Source of the DNA: Isoetes taiwanensis
Lineage: Eukaryota > Streptophyta > Lycopodiopsida > Isoetales > Isoetaceae
Reading direction: 5' to 3'
Assembly: GCA_021234155.1 (NCBI GenBank)
Contig: JAJEKV010000047.1
Span: forward strand, 10,974,201-11,038,200
Length of the DNA: 64,000 nucleotides
The position numbers were made by a program, and so were the translations under genes. Shown here piece after piece: positions 12,131 through 23,344 of the stretch; the stretch's first letter is position 1; each line of letters opens with the position of its first letter. Under the pieces are notes generated by a model, which made no database searches, was not told where the DNA came from, and saw only the letters and a program-made list of their open reading frames with translations.

Positions 12131-13284
12131 TTATGTTATGATGGATGGATGGACGGTATGTGAAAGTAGCTCGTTTAAACTTCCATAAAGCAGGATTAGA
12201 GGGGGTAGAGACCTGTGCCATATGCTTTAGTCTCCGCCCTAGTAGCTCCTTTAATTCCCAATTAGTGCTGCCTTTGGTACAAGAGACCACCGAGGCGTGG
12301 ATGCTATGGAATCGCTTTTAGCAAAGCAGAGAAGGGACACAATGGTGAAGTGGGGGTGGGTCTTGCACCTAACATAAAAGGCTGCCCCCGAGACTCCTAT
12401 GGGCTAGGCCTGATAGCCGGTCACGTGAAAGGGCCGGGTATGGGTCGGACACTCCCTCGGGTGCAGAGGTGTGACTGTATGGGGCACCCCTTTGCTTTGA
12501 GTAGATTTAGGGTGAGTAAGTCGGGCACGGATGCGGGTGGGTCGCCGCGCACGCATTCTCTAGCTCACCCATGGAACCACCGCGGATCCTCGAAGGGGAC
12601 ACTTCCGACCGCCCTCATCGGACCGGGCGCCATGAACCCCGGAGTAGGCTCAAGGGTGATACCTTGAGTCTGCAGGTTCCTAAGGCTATAGTGATGCCAT
12701 AGCATGATTCGACTCATCCGCAAAGTGTGCAATGGAGGGGCGGATGGAGGACAACCCTAGCCGATGTTCTATGCCAGCCCAATGCCATGTCAAGATTCTG
12801 GCCTCACGATCTCTTGAGACATAGCCGCCACCGATCCTCACCGAGTCCGAGCCGGGTAGAACCATGGGTTTGGGTGTTTTCCTAGTATTAAATGCATATT
12901 CTTTGTTGTTGTCACCGGATGGATGTGCCACCCCTCGTGGTGGTATTTTATGATATGATGATGCCGTGTGCTAACCTTTGTATTCACGCTCCCGCACATA
13001 GGAGCCCCATTGAAGGCGTAATGTAATGACCCTCTGGTGGTCCTTCACTGAAAGCATCTTGCCATAGATGGCCCGAAGTTAGACGGAGGGCCCGCCGCCG
13101 TGGTGAGTTGGTCGCCATGGAGGAAGGTCCCCGTGATATATACGCCCCGAGGGTCGATATGTTATGGGAGCGCCACAACCGCCCAATACCATGCACAAAC
13201 ATAACTCGCAAGTTTGAAATACTCATAGATGGCCACACGCGAAAAGACTATTTGAGCTAAGCTTCGCCGTAGTGAGTTATCGCA
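12131..13284. other. No gene recognised
   Basis: GC-richer sequence at 12330-12670 with a 105-codon open frame lacking any motif, then ordinary sequence. It may still belong to LTR-element DNA, but I see nothing that proves it. Confidence 0.35.
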
Positions 13285-15165
13285 CCAAATTCTAGCGGTC
13301 CTCAAGTTCTACAAACCGCTGGTACATTGTCTTACCAAATAGTGGAGCTTGCTCCTTCAACTTATCATAATCTAGAAGTTCGTCGATCCGCCCATCACTA
13401 AAACTTTTTCTACTACAAAAGTTTTCCTCTATTACCGCACCTTTTGAAAGTGCATTGTTCCAACAAAGTGGAAAAACAATGCCTATTGCATCCAACACTT
13501 CATCCGTGGGAAACGAGTGCGTCAACTCACCGCCAAAGCATTTGCGTAAACTTACAAATAATAATGTCCTAAATCAAAATTGTGTAAGAGTGACGTGGAC
13601 GAGAATGAGATACCTTTGCCATGTCGCGGCTTGACCTTTCTCCACAATCCAAACCAAAAATCATCCCTTTTGAAATCTGATTTTATTGACGCATTGCCTC
13701 GCCCACCAGGCTTTTTTTCAGATATAATTTGATGTGCTTCTCTCTCACATCCGCACATAGTACATCCATTTCATTGTATGATAGAAAGGTGTCGACAGAT
13801 CCAATTTGAATAAACTTTTTCCATAAGGTGAAAGTTTTCTTATCACCTTTCTCAAAGCAACTCTGCCCAGTCCTTATATCATCAACATACAAACTTTCAA
13901 TTTGATTTTGCATCATCTTTCTTGCAGTGGTATACTCTGGGATGGATATGTTTCCATTTTGGGAAATGGAAATCAAATAATGAAGCTTGTGCAGTAATGG
14001 TTCCAATGCAAACAATTTGAACATTGTTTCTCCATCAGTCAAGAGGACATAAAGCTCACTGGCGCTGGTTGCCGTAGCTCCATCATCACTAATCCATTAA
14101 TTACAACAATCAAGGAGGCATATTCCTCACACAAGCGTTTCACAAGAGCATACAAGGAAATCCATCGTGTGGCAACATCCTTTAATAACTTGTTTCCCTT
14201 AGTTATTCCATCAGCAAAAGATTTGAATGTTGCACATCTCGGGACTATTACGTAAAAACTTATATGCTTTCTTTATCAACAATTCCACTTTCTTAATGTT
14301 GGAAAAATCTGAAATTACCTTTGTATGCTAAGTTTGTGCGGGTGGCTCATACAATGTATGACCCGCTAATAAGGAGCCAAGTTGGTTTGGATTCTAACCC
14401 TCAAAGCCAGTCCTATTTTCAAGATCATGGATGCAACTGCCTCGCTTCCAAAACATATTGACTTCTTGGCGTAGTCCCTTACACTCATATCAGCAACACT
14501 CGAAAGATGTTGAACAATGATGTTGTAGAGAGTTTCAGCATCAGAACTCATGCTCAATTTAAAAATGCCAACAAGATGTGATTTCCATTCATAACAAACC
14601 ACATTATAGAGGTGCATGGCAGCCCAACTTGTGTTATCCACAGATGTAACTTCATCCATAGATAATGACAAGAAAGTAGAGTTTTGAATCATGGTAAGAA
14701 GCTCGCCTTGCAAGGCCTCATTCATGAAGCTTGCAAATTCCCATCCTACTGGAATGGACCAATGGAACACGGGACATCATGATAATTCAACGGATAAGAA
14801 AAGCTCTCTCATTTGTGGATACTATTTCATGGGTCTACCACAACAGCCCTCATTTGAATACACTTTGCATTGTACTCCTTTTGGTCTTGCTCAGAAAATA
14901 GCAAATGCAAGCGTGTCGTTTTATCTTTCATATGTTTTATGCGCAGCCCATCCAGCTCATATTTCTTCAAGTTCTTTTGATGTTTGTTTTCAGGTGCAAA
15001 CTCGATAACTTCATGTTTTACTCCATTCTCATCTACTTTCACGGTCTTTTTCTTTCCATGATGTTTGCAAATATTGTCGTCCTATTGCATTGCATGCTCT
15101 CTCCCATATGTCCATGTGCAAATTTTACACTTTGCATATTCAATGGTCGTGATGCAACTCTTTTC
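13285..15165 (-). pseudogene. hAT-superfamily transposase, main body (ZNF862/DUF4371-like), decayed
   Basis: Read on the minus strand. A zinc-finger-like start (AKCKICTWTYGREHAMQ, then a stop, then DDNICKHHGKKKT) leads into a KK-rich stretch. The hAT catalytic core follows: TFLSLSMDEVTSVDN, which carries the first acidic residue, then SICFGSEAVASM. Further on, TNLAYKG-like and RWISLYALVKR-like segments appear in shifted frames. A C-terminal part, FPTDEVLDAIGIVFPLCW, is typical of plant and animal hAT relatives. Stops and frame changes at about 14340-14370, 14030-14110 and 13680 break it, although one may be an intron (GTAAG at about 13555). The family cuts and pastes DNA through an RNase-H-fold DDE site. 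Its N-terminus appears to lie on the opposite strand at 16.5-16.9 kb. Confidence 0.75.
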
Positions 15166-15199
15166 GAGAATGTAGCACCAAGGCACTAGCACCATACCT

Positions 15200-15917
15200 T
15201 GTTACATAGGTTCCTGATTGTAAGTCTTTCGTGAAAGGATACCTTCCTGATAAGAAGGATCGCTTGATTGGTCATTTGGAGCCCTTATTGTTCAAGTTCT
15301 GCATGAAGGATGGGTGGCCACTAATGTATTACAAGATGAGACCAGGCCATAGAGAATGGTTGCCAGATAAGGGTATTCGAATGTGGAAGGCATATGACAA
15401 TGGTGTGCCCATACCGATTGGCTCTCCAAAGTCTATTAAGCCGTATACAAGCCTAAAGCACATAGATGCTTTGAGGTCATCTATTGCAAAGTACATGATG
15501 CATTGGGCTAATATCTCTAGGGCTAAAGTGAACTCATGGTCCAATTCTTACATGAATGAAGTTATTAACTACTGTTTTGATCTGATGCGTGTCCTAGAGG
15601 ATGTTCCCTCTCGCAATACTGAAATAAAGAACTTCTCGCCTCAAACGAGGCAAGATGTGGTAGCCGAGGCAGATCCAATTATGGTTGATGAATACAATGC
15701 TCCTTCACCTTACGTGGGACCTGCAAAGGATAAACCTAAAAACGCAATTGAAATATTCAACCCATACCAGGATGTCCAGAAAGGCATGTTCTTGGTTGTC
15801 AGGTCGGGAGATGTGTGTCCTGCATGGGTAGCATATGCAGAACATGATCCTGTACAAGATCCCAATCTTCCACATTATGATTCAACAGGGAAAAAATTAG
15901 TGGCTAAACTTAGCTAA
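15200..15917 (+). pseudogene. DDE-like transposase family A, C-terminal part
   Basis: A 228-codon open frame, extendable upstream to VPDCKSFVKGYL at about 15210. It contains GHLEPLLFKFCMKDGWPLM, then an Arg/Trp-rich stretch, then VDEYNAPSPYVGP and KGMFLVVRSGD. From memory of uncharacterised plant and animal transposase-like proteins, the pair (W)KSFV plus DEYNAP..GP lies C-terminal to a catalytic part with a LQ(L/V)DN..ENKN motif. That catalytic part is found in this window at 16.9-17.7 kb on the opposite strand. The frame has no stop for 228 codons, so decay is mild, but it lacks its own start and catalytic part. The family assignment is from recollection and needs a search. Confidence 0.5.
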
Positions 15918-16535
15918 ATGGCGAAATTTTAGCCCTCAAAAAAAAAAAAAAAGAGCTAAACTATTGCATTTTTATTGGGGAAAAAAAAATCGCCAAGGTC
16001 ATTTTCACCTTCAAGGTGAACTCAAGCATATTTAATTTCGCTTAAACTCTATCGTTTCTTGGAGCTCAATTCCGTCAGCAGTTTAGCTTAATCCTCGATC
16101 ATAAAAACAGACAAAGAGGCAATGATTCACCAATAGCTGGGCATTTCGCCAAGATTTTACCTAGAGTTTCGCCGTGTAGGATCAACTTTGAAGGAAAAAA
16201 AAAGGGTCTTGGCATCGTCTTCATTGTAAAAATTGTATTTGCTCATGGCCTTATTGCATTCATGGTTTCACCGCAGTATCCAATAGAGTAGGTCGGGCCT
16301 TACCATTTCATTTTTTGACAGGTATTCTCTTTTGCTTTCGAATGCAATTACATTTTCTTAAACTTTCCCTTTAGTCAAGCATTGAACAAGAGATTTAGAT
16401 GCAAAACTAGCATTTCTTTTAGTTAGGCATTTCTATCTAGATTTAGTGATTGTGATCTGAAACAATAATTTTGTAGCACATTAGTCAATAATGTAATGTT
16501 TGTAAAATATTATCAATAATGTCGTATTAATTCAA
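15918..16535. other. AT-rich spacer between two plus-strand transposase fragments
   Basis: Contains A-runs at 15939-15953 and 15982-15990 and no coding signal. In the inversion model it would be the spacer between the 3' end of element A and the hAT element. Confidence 0.4.
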
Positions 16536-16918
16536 ATGATGAGGTTAGAACTATTTATATTGGTTCTTCTGTACATTTCAGATTTGAATAAGATGAAGCG
16601 GCAAGCTGATCTTATGAAGTTCTTGTCAAACAAGCATAAGGAAAGAGATGTAATGGCCTCTTCTACCAGCAGCCAGATAGTTGTCGAGCCTGCCATGCAT
16701 ATGGAAATAGAACATGCTCTATCCTCTAATTATACAGACAGTGATCTCCCTCCATTTTCATGTAGTCAAAATGAAATAAAGATGGAAAAGTTGATAATAG
16801 GAAGGTGAGAAAGGAGAGGAAAAAGAGAAAGAATGATTATGTCGTTGGACGAGCATTCAAGAAGGAATGGTTGGCTGAATTTCCTGACTTGGAATCAGTT
16901 AGACACCCAACCAAATAA
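16536..16918 (+). pseudogene. hAT transposase N-terminal fragment
   Basis: The frame reads MKRQADLMKFLSNKHK near 16593, like the basic K(R)xxxLxxFF start of ZNF862-type hAT proteins. A frame change near 16808 leads to VVGRAFKKEWLAEFPDLESV, equivalent to the R.(F/W)..EW...FPWLE segment before the zinc finger in the same family. It stops at 16916. The downstream finger and catalytic core are absent on this strand but are present on the minus strand at 13.3-15.2 kb. So this is a displaced half of a hAT gene. Confidence 0.55.
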
Positions 16919-16919
16919 G

Positions 16920-17700
16920 TTAAGAAAGATAAGAGAAGATATATCTATTCTTGTTCTGGCTTGAACAGTTGTCTAACTGCAAGTAGAGCCTCTTGGGTAG
17001 CTTCTTAAGTTGAGCCGATTGCCGTGGAGGTGCTACAAAGTCATGGGCAGTGTTGCTCAGTTTTTTGGTTCTCAACCCCACGATATTATAAAGTGTTGAT
17101 CCAATCCCCAAATGCACTCAGGGCGACCTTCTCTCAAATGGCCCCAGTTGTCTTCAGAAGTATCCTCCAAAGTTTTGATAACATGATTCAAAGAACCAAG
17201 ATGAAAATTCAAATCATCCTTCCAAAGATCGATTGAGAAATGACCTAATGCACATGTGCCATGCCCATGCATTAGTGCACCAGTCACGCTAACTTTTAAC
17301 CGTTCACCCCTCCACACTAATTTTGCTAGATTCTCCAGCCTAGGTATCATTGTCTTGTTTTGGTCCATTTTATCATGTATGATAGTAAGGGTCTGCTCAG
17401 GGGAACGGTGTGACAGTGCTCTCCAAGACCAGTAAAGACTTCTGCAAGAGCCTGGGCTGTCATGTGGGACTTTCTCTCCATTTGCAACTCCCCTCTCTCC
17501 ATTGGATCTCTTATCTTTGCCATTTTCTCTTTTATGACAATGCAGGTATTACACTTTGAAAATGCAATTCTTTTTGCAATTGCTACCTCTGAATGGTGTC
17601 CTTCCATCTGCTCAAGAAAGAGGATAGAGAAACATGCTTTCCAGTCATGTCTATCACACTAGCATCAACCTTTAAATATATGTCTTTCTTGGTCAAGACA
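16920..17700 (-). pseudogene. DDE-like transposase family A, catalytic part
   Basis: Minus strand, starting near 17690: DIYLKVDASVIDMTGKH, followed in other frames by FSKCNTCIVIKEKMAKIRD, LKVSVTGALMHGHG, and LPKRLYLQLDNCSSQNKNRY. These blocks are in the order remembered for an uncharacterised family of transposase-like proteins shared by plants, animals and protists. The Asp of YLKVDAS and the Asp of LQLDN are candidate catalytic acidic residues. The third block, containing HTHEDID in relatives, is missing because homology stops abruptly at 16920. Four or more frame shifts separate the blocks, so it is dead. Confidence 0.5.
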
Positions 17701-18640
17701 AAGGTAGCCTTTTCACATTCTCTCTCATACCATCAACTGTGTTTTTGGATCTACGAGGCATAGTCTCTGCATTCTCGTCTATGTACATAGACAGCACAAC
17801 ATTACCTGCTAGTGTATGCGATCTTGTTTTCTTTGACTTGGTATTCCCATGCTCAACTACTCTCTGACCACCCAAGAAAATTTTTTCTCCATTTATAGAA
17901 AGTAGACATTGGTATGCGTGAGGCCCTATACCATGCTTTCAAGCAAACTTTCTTATTATTCAATATGACTTTCTTGACCTGCATATTAATTGAACAGACA
18001 TCTAACATATTGTAAGAAGCGTAGTCCTGTCTGCTGCTTCATGTTCCAATAGAATTTTCTCATAAGTATAATCTCAATGGAAGAAAAGCTGGCACAACAT
18101 CTTCTCAAGCAACACAATGAAGACTTCAAGTCTAAGCCCAAAGATCAGTAGTTTTCCTTTTCACGCTTAGTTGGGGGAGGGGGAAGGGGGGGGGGCGCTA
18201 CAGTGATCTCTGGCTGCTCGATTTACCATATTGTACGTCTCTTTTTGGCATGAGCTATTTCTGGCTTTATTGCATAGTGTTCTAGCTCTCTGTCCTTCTC
18301 TACTACAGCCGTTATAAGCTTTGATACAGGGACACTATCAACCAGAACAAGAGCAGTCTTCCATCTGACCAAGTCATGCATTTCTGGCGTTTTAGCACAA
18401 GCTTGACACCTCATGGATGGCTTCTTTGGCATAGGCAACATGCTTATTATGGTAGCAGCTATACAATCTTCATCCAACCGCATATCCAAAATGGCATGAT
18501 TGGGATCAGCGAAAACAATCACACCCATGACATATGGAATGCCAGAGCATTCATGCATCAGCGTACATGCACGATCAAGAAGGTCATCCCTTGAAATGGC
18601 CTTAGAAACATCCGCATCAGATGGATGAATCTGCTCCATG
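17701..18640 (-). pseudogene. Probable N-terminal region of the family A transposase
   Basis: A 138-codon open frame at 18223-18639 begins MEQIHPSDADVSKAIS and includes a CQAC pair and a basic end (KKRRTIW). A short frame at 17693-17875 (SKKTRSHTLAGNVVLSMYI) lies between it and the catalytic part. I do not recognise a domain in it. Position and strand make it the likely N-terminus of the same element. Two G-runs (18173-18195 and 18677-18692 on the plus strand) flank it. Confidence 0.35.
18173..18195 (+). other. G-rich tract, potential G-quadruplex
   Basis: Runs GGGGGAGGGGGAAGGGGGGGG on the plus strand give at least four G3+ blocks with one- to two-base loops. A second such tract (GGGGAGGGGGAGGG) is at 18677-18692. 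Confidence 0.6.
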
Positions 18641-20002
18641 GGGTCTTACCATATTATGCTTTGATCATTGCTTTTGGAGGGGAGGGGGAGGGTAGAAAAT
18701 TCTTGCACCTCGGTTGCTATGTAGCTATGTCCTTAGTGGGCCATAAAATGAAGGCACCTTTGGATTCCAAGAGCGTCCCCATTTCTAATTTAGGATACGG
18801 CAACTGGAGTTCCTCTTCTAGAATATGTTCCAGGGATATAATTGCACATCCTTCAGGCAAGGGAAAATGTGATGCTTGACAAAATCATGCACCTTCCCTT
18901 ATGCAACCTTCATGCCATTGAAAATCATGGACCCGATCTCTATTCTCTAGCACTCCGTTAGTTAGTAATCGGTGTCAACGATCGCGATCGCGATCTTGTC
19001 AAGCTATGACAGCCCACACAGATATGTGAAGCAGTTGCCTTTTGCCGCCAAGAAAAATGCTCCGAAGGAACGCAATCGCGATCTCATGGAGAAGTTAACA
19101 CTGGCATATCTGTGAGAGATCGCAGTCGCGATTTTGTCGAGAAGCGAGCAGGTAGCTATCCTTTTGACTTGAAACACTGCAAGGTAGAGATATAGAGCAG
19201 TTAATGGATCGGATTAGGTATTTACTAGGCACCAGCAGTTAACAGACATACTAGAAGAGCAAAGCACTTACTACAAAAGCTAAGCAATCTCCTAGACTGT
19301 ATGCAGTTGTAATTTTAGACAAAATCACATCAATATTCATAAGTAGCTTACTTACATTGCAAACATACTTTTAGAGGCAATTAACCACCCAGTTTAAACA
19401 AAGATGTATTTTTAGAGAGAATCACACCTATTGCCATAGTCAGCATCAACAAATAAGAAATGCACCATTGGAGCTTGCCTTGTTTAGTGTGATCCATTAA
19501 ACAAAGAGGTTAAACAATCGATCGGCTGCACCCCGAAGATCCACAAGGGCGATCGGCTCCAGGAAGCGTCCAGTCCTCCAAAACCTTCAGGTGCTTTGGG
19601 CTTGTAAGATGGCAGGTCAATTATGCAACTGTCTTAGGATACCTCATTTCGCGTGGAATTTATGTTCATGGCTGGCAGAACACGGATTTGGGAAATGTCA
19701 CTTTTCCCGTACACTTTCGGGAGTTTGTTTCGAAAAGTGACACTTTCAAGATACACTTTTTGAAAATAGTTGTCTCGTCCATCGTGATGGTGGGATTCAA
19801 AAATCTGCTCATCTGACACTTTTTTATCTAGACCACGCCATAAATAGCGTCCTCGTTCATATATACGGCCTCTGGCATTAATGGCGCAGCCGTCCATAAA
19901 TACACCGCCATTAATACGCTCCATTAATACGCCCCATTAATAAGCAGTCTATTTATATCGGAATTTGCCTCTCCGGATGCGATTCAACACAGCGCCTTAG
20001 CC
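18641..20002. other. Non-coding stretch with CG-rich short repeats
   Basis: Between 18975 and 19150 three degenerate copies of a motif with core ATCGCGATC(T) followed by TGTC(A/G)AGAAG stand out against AT-rich surroundings. At 19850-19945 the phrase CCATTAATACGC repeats three times. No gene seen. Confidence 0.45.
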
Positions 20003-21430
20003 GTGTTTTCGAGCGCCTTAGACACTGATAAGGCCGGGAGTGCCTCTGCTCCAAAAATTAAAAAATTTAAGATTAACTTGAGAAAGTTAAATATAGACCC
20101 ATCTGAAAAATATTCCATTTCCACCACACCTACATCTTCTGATATTCCCACAGGCTTCATCATCTGCTCTCACCTACCCCAGTGCAGTACGCCTACCTCC
20201 TGAATTGAAATTTAATCATGAAGAGAAAAAGAAGTTGGTAGATCAGACTACTCAAAAACTGAAAGAGTTCAAAAGATTTTATCCTATGGTGGTCAACTAG
20301 TTCACTAGAGTCATATTTTTTATTGTGAATCTGCTCCGGCCAATATGACTCACAGAACTCGGTCCAACGAACATGACATTACTTAGCAGGTTTAAGTCTT
20401 GCCCTATAGAGGTCGTAACGCCTGCAACCGTAGTGTCCTTCGATCCAACTACGAGGTAAGAGATGTTTGTTTTATGATGTCGTTTGTGATATGTTGTATT
20501 TAGCTGATCTGTTCACATGTGCAACATGAAGAATGATCAATGCCGAAGAATCTTACTGGAAAGAAGTTCTACGTTACTTTCGGCAATCACAGTATATTTG
20601 TTGTTCAATTGCTATGCTCCCACATGGTGATGTTTAGCAAAGGCATTTGCAAAGGCATACGCAAAGAGGAGAACTCGCGTGTTAAATGGGAATCTAACTG
20701 ACAAGGAGTACATACAATTGTCTATACAATGCAATGACATAATTGCTAACACAGTGTATAAGAAACCCATCGTGGAAAAGATCTAACAACTTCGCAACCA
20801 ACACAAAGCTTATGGCTGTCCACCTCAAGGACCAAGAGGAACAACAGTAACATTTGCATGGAAGGTAAGTACTTGTTTTTTTGCTTGGCAAGTTCGCCAC
20901 CGCGATCCTTATGACCTATTTATTTTTCAGGATTTTGTTGAAGTGGCAATCATAACATTGAAGGTGAAGGAGCCAAAAGATGAAAAATAGTTCATGTTCA
21001 TGCAAGAAGAGCCTTGGTCCAAGTTCATGTGGATGATCATGGTGGGTTGCCAGATAGGCCCACCAAAGATTTCTTCCGCAAAACATTCTTGCGCTATTTG
21101 CGTGGTATGTCAAATGCCAAAGTTTCCCAGCTTATGGATGAGATTTTAGAAGGGAAGACATTCTTGAAAGTGCAGCCAGGATATGCCGGACGTTTTGACT
21201 GTAAGCAAAGGGCAATTGACATCAGGGCACTCACTCTTATGTGTCGAGAGACATTGTCTTATGCTAATAGCATTATGGATAATTGTTATGCCAGCTTTGA
21301 AGAGCTTGCAAGCAAGTTTCCAGAATTTACCGAGCAACGCCTTCTTGACATCGTAGGCTTTGATTTTGAATACATCAAAGTCAATTACAACAAGGAGCAG
21401 AATTGGTTCAGAAATCACAATGCACATTGA
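20003..21430 (+). pseudogene. Unrecognised split coding sequence, probably multi-exon and decayed
   Basis: Three coding-like blocks lie on one strand. First, LPPELKFNHEEKKKLVDQT with KEFKRFYPMVVN at about 20190-20300. Second, TDKEYIQLSIQCNDIIANTV at about 20700-20760, ending at a plausible donor (AAG|GTAAGT near 20868). Third, after a TTTTTCAG acceptor at 20930, DFVEVAIITLKVKEP and then a 138-codon frame at 21014-21430 with PTKDFFRKTFLRYLRGM and RALTLMCRETLSYANS. Stops interrupt blocks one and two and the start of block three. The product is unknown. The location between transposase relics suggests mobile-element coding or a captured host fragment. Confidence 0.4.
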
Positions 21431-23344
21431 TATCATAGTACAACAGTACAATAATACATTAGAAATTTATCTTTAGGATCGCATAACATAGTACAATGTG
21501 TTCTATTATTGAATAAGAAAGTAGCCCTCTGCTACATTTTTGCAACTCTGAGAATGATAGAGACATGAAAAACGCATGAAATAGGGCTATGAGATTGCAA
21601 ACTCTTTGTTATACATGTGTCTTTGTGATCTATCTCCATCTCCATGTGATTGCAAGCTCTTTGTTACATCCGTATCTTTGTGATCTATCTCCATCTCCCT
21701 GTAATCAGTTTATCATTGGAATTGGAAGAACACAAATGTAGATATTCAAGAAGTAGAAGCAAAGCATAATTTAGCAGTTCCGTAGCTATGGCAGTGAATA
21801 AGTGAACACATTCAAGAAATAGACGCAAAGCATGATTTACATATTCCTGTAGCCATGCAAAAGACTTCAAGGCAAAATTTACGATCCAAAAGAATACAAC
21901 AAAAAATAGTTCTGACAAAATGTGCAAACCATGACCTAATTCTAGCAGGAAACATGCAGCCACAACATAGAAATCGATCTAGATCCACCTCATATGGCTG
22001 TAGAGGTAGTTCGCAAAGATACAAATTTTGAAGGAACAAATGGATTTACGAAGAACTCTACAGTTGCGACCAAGCTGGAGTACATGTTTGAAACCAAGCC
22101 GTAGACCCATATTTATTGCAAAATTTAACTCTTGAAACCATCTTATGAGTCAGATATCCATCTCGTCTTGCCTGAATCCATGAAAAAATCCTCCTAAGGG
22201 TCTTGTATCAACAAAAATAAAAATCAATCAACCGAGAAATCAATCAATCAATCAATCAATCATACCTTATGGTTGTGCTCTGAATTCGCCCATATTCCAA
22301 AAAGTTTTCGGAAGACCGGCAAAACTAAATTTAAACAATAGGATAACGGGTTTAAGGTTACATTCTATATATCATATGGAAGCCAATCCACTACCTAGGC
22401 GCGATGTGCTAGGAGTTGTTTTGCATGTGGTTATCTACTACTGGTTGGTCATACTTGAACCCGTGACCACGTGGCAATAAATTTTTAAGGTCCCCATTAC
22501 TAGACTGATGTTGAAATTTCTTATATAAAAAACATACAAGTACCCCCTAAAAACCATTGTCAATGCTCAATGATAAGTGGGATTTCTATGTAGCGAAGTT
22601 GGTGTGAAAGCATGTAGCTGGAATTTATTCCAAAGTCCAGGTCCAGGATTTGGGGCAATGTTCATTGGAAATGTGATTGGCTTTCTCCTGTAGTATTTGT
22701 AACTGCTAGATGTGTGGTTCTCTACCTTGAGGTTTTGCATGGAATTAGCGCTTGGTCTGTAGTATCTCTGTTGTAGAGAGTTACAAGAGTGGAGTTATGG
22801 GCTGCTCTAGTATTGGTGGGTAATCCTGGCTTGTGCCTATAGTAGCTTGCTAGTGGGAAGATGGTTGGCAAGCTTGCCTAGTATAGGTGCATTTATGGTT
22901 AAAATCTTGCGGGTTGAGCTTCGTGGTGGTCGAGTGCATTTCTAGAAGAGGAAGTTAGCCTCTATAGTATTGCTAGTAGGGGAAGAAGGCAGATCTTCAG
23001 GAGTTCTTATACAGTTCAGAGTGTCCTTGTAGCAGCATACCTTATTCTTCTAGGTAATTCTTCGGCTGGGTAGAAGCATGAAAGGGTGTCTTGTATTTCT
23101 TGCAAATTGATGTAAAAAATACACTAGCTTAAAGTGAATTTAAGGTAAAATTTGAATTTTACATGGGCTGCCTATCATTAATGCTTTTGGTCCACGTGAG
23201 ATTCTTTGCAATTATTTTTGGCAACCCACGAATTTGGGGGCACGTTTTGAGTTTTGAACTCCCTCCACAGGATTGAAGCTACCGAAACCCCTTTCTCATT
23301 GGAACCAAGAATAGGATCCCCATTTCTATGCCTGTTTGATCGAT
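21431..23344. other. No gene recognised
   Basis: AT-rich sequence with a 50-bp imperfect direct repeat (GCAAACTCTTTGTTA... / GCAAGCTCTTTGTTA...) at about 21596 and 21652, and a CAAT-repeat tract at 22235-22262. It may include the 5' flank of the following element. Confidence 0.4.

Noticed and set aside
12350-12667. 105-codon open frame
   Set aside because: Gly/Pro-rich composition follows from GC-rich DNA; no motif; adjacent to LTR sequence.
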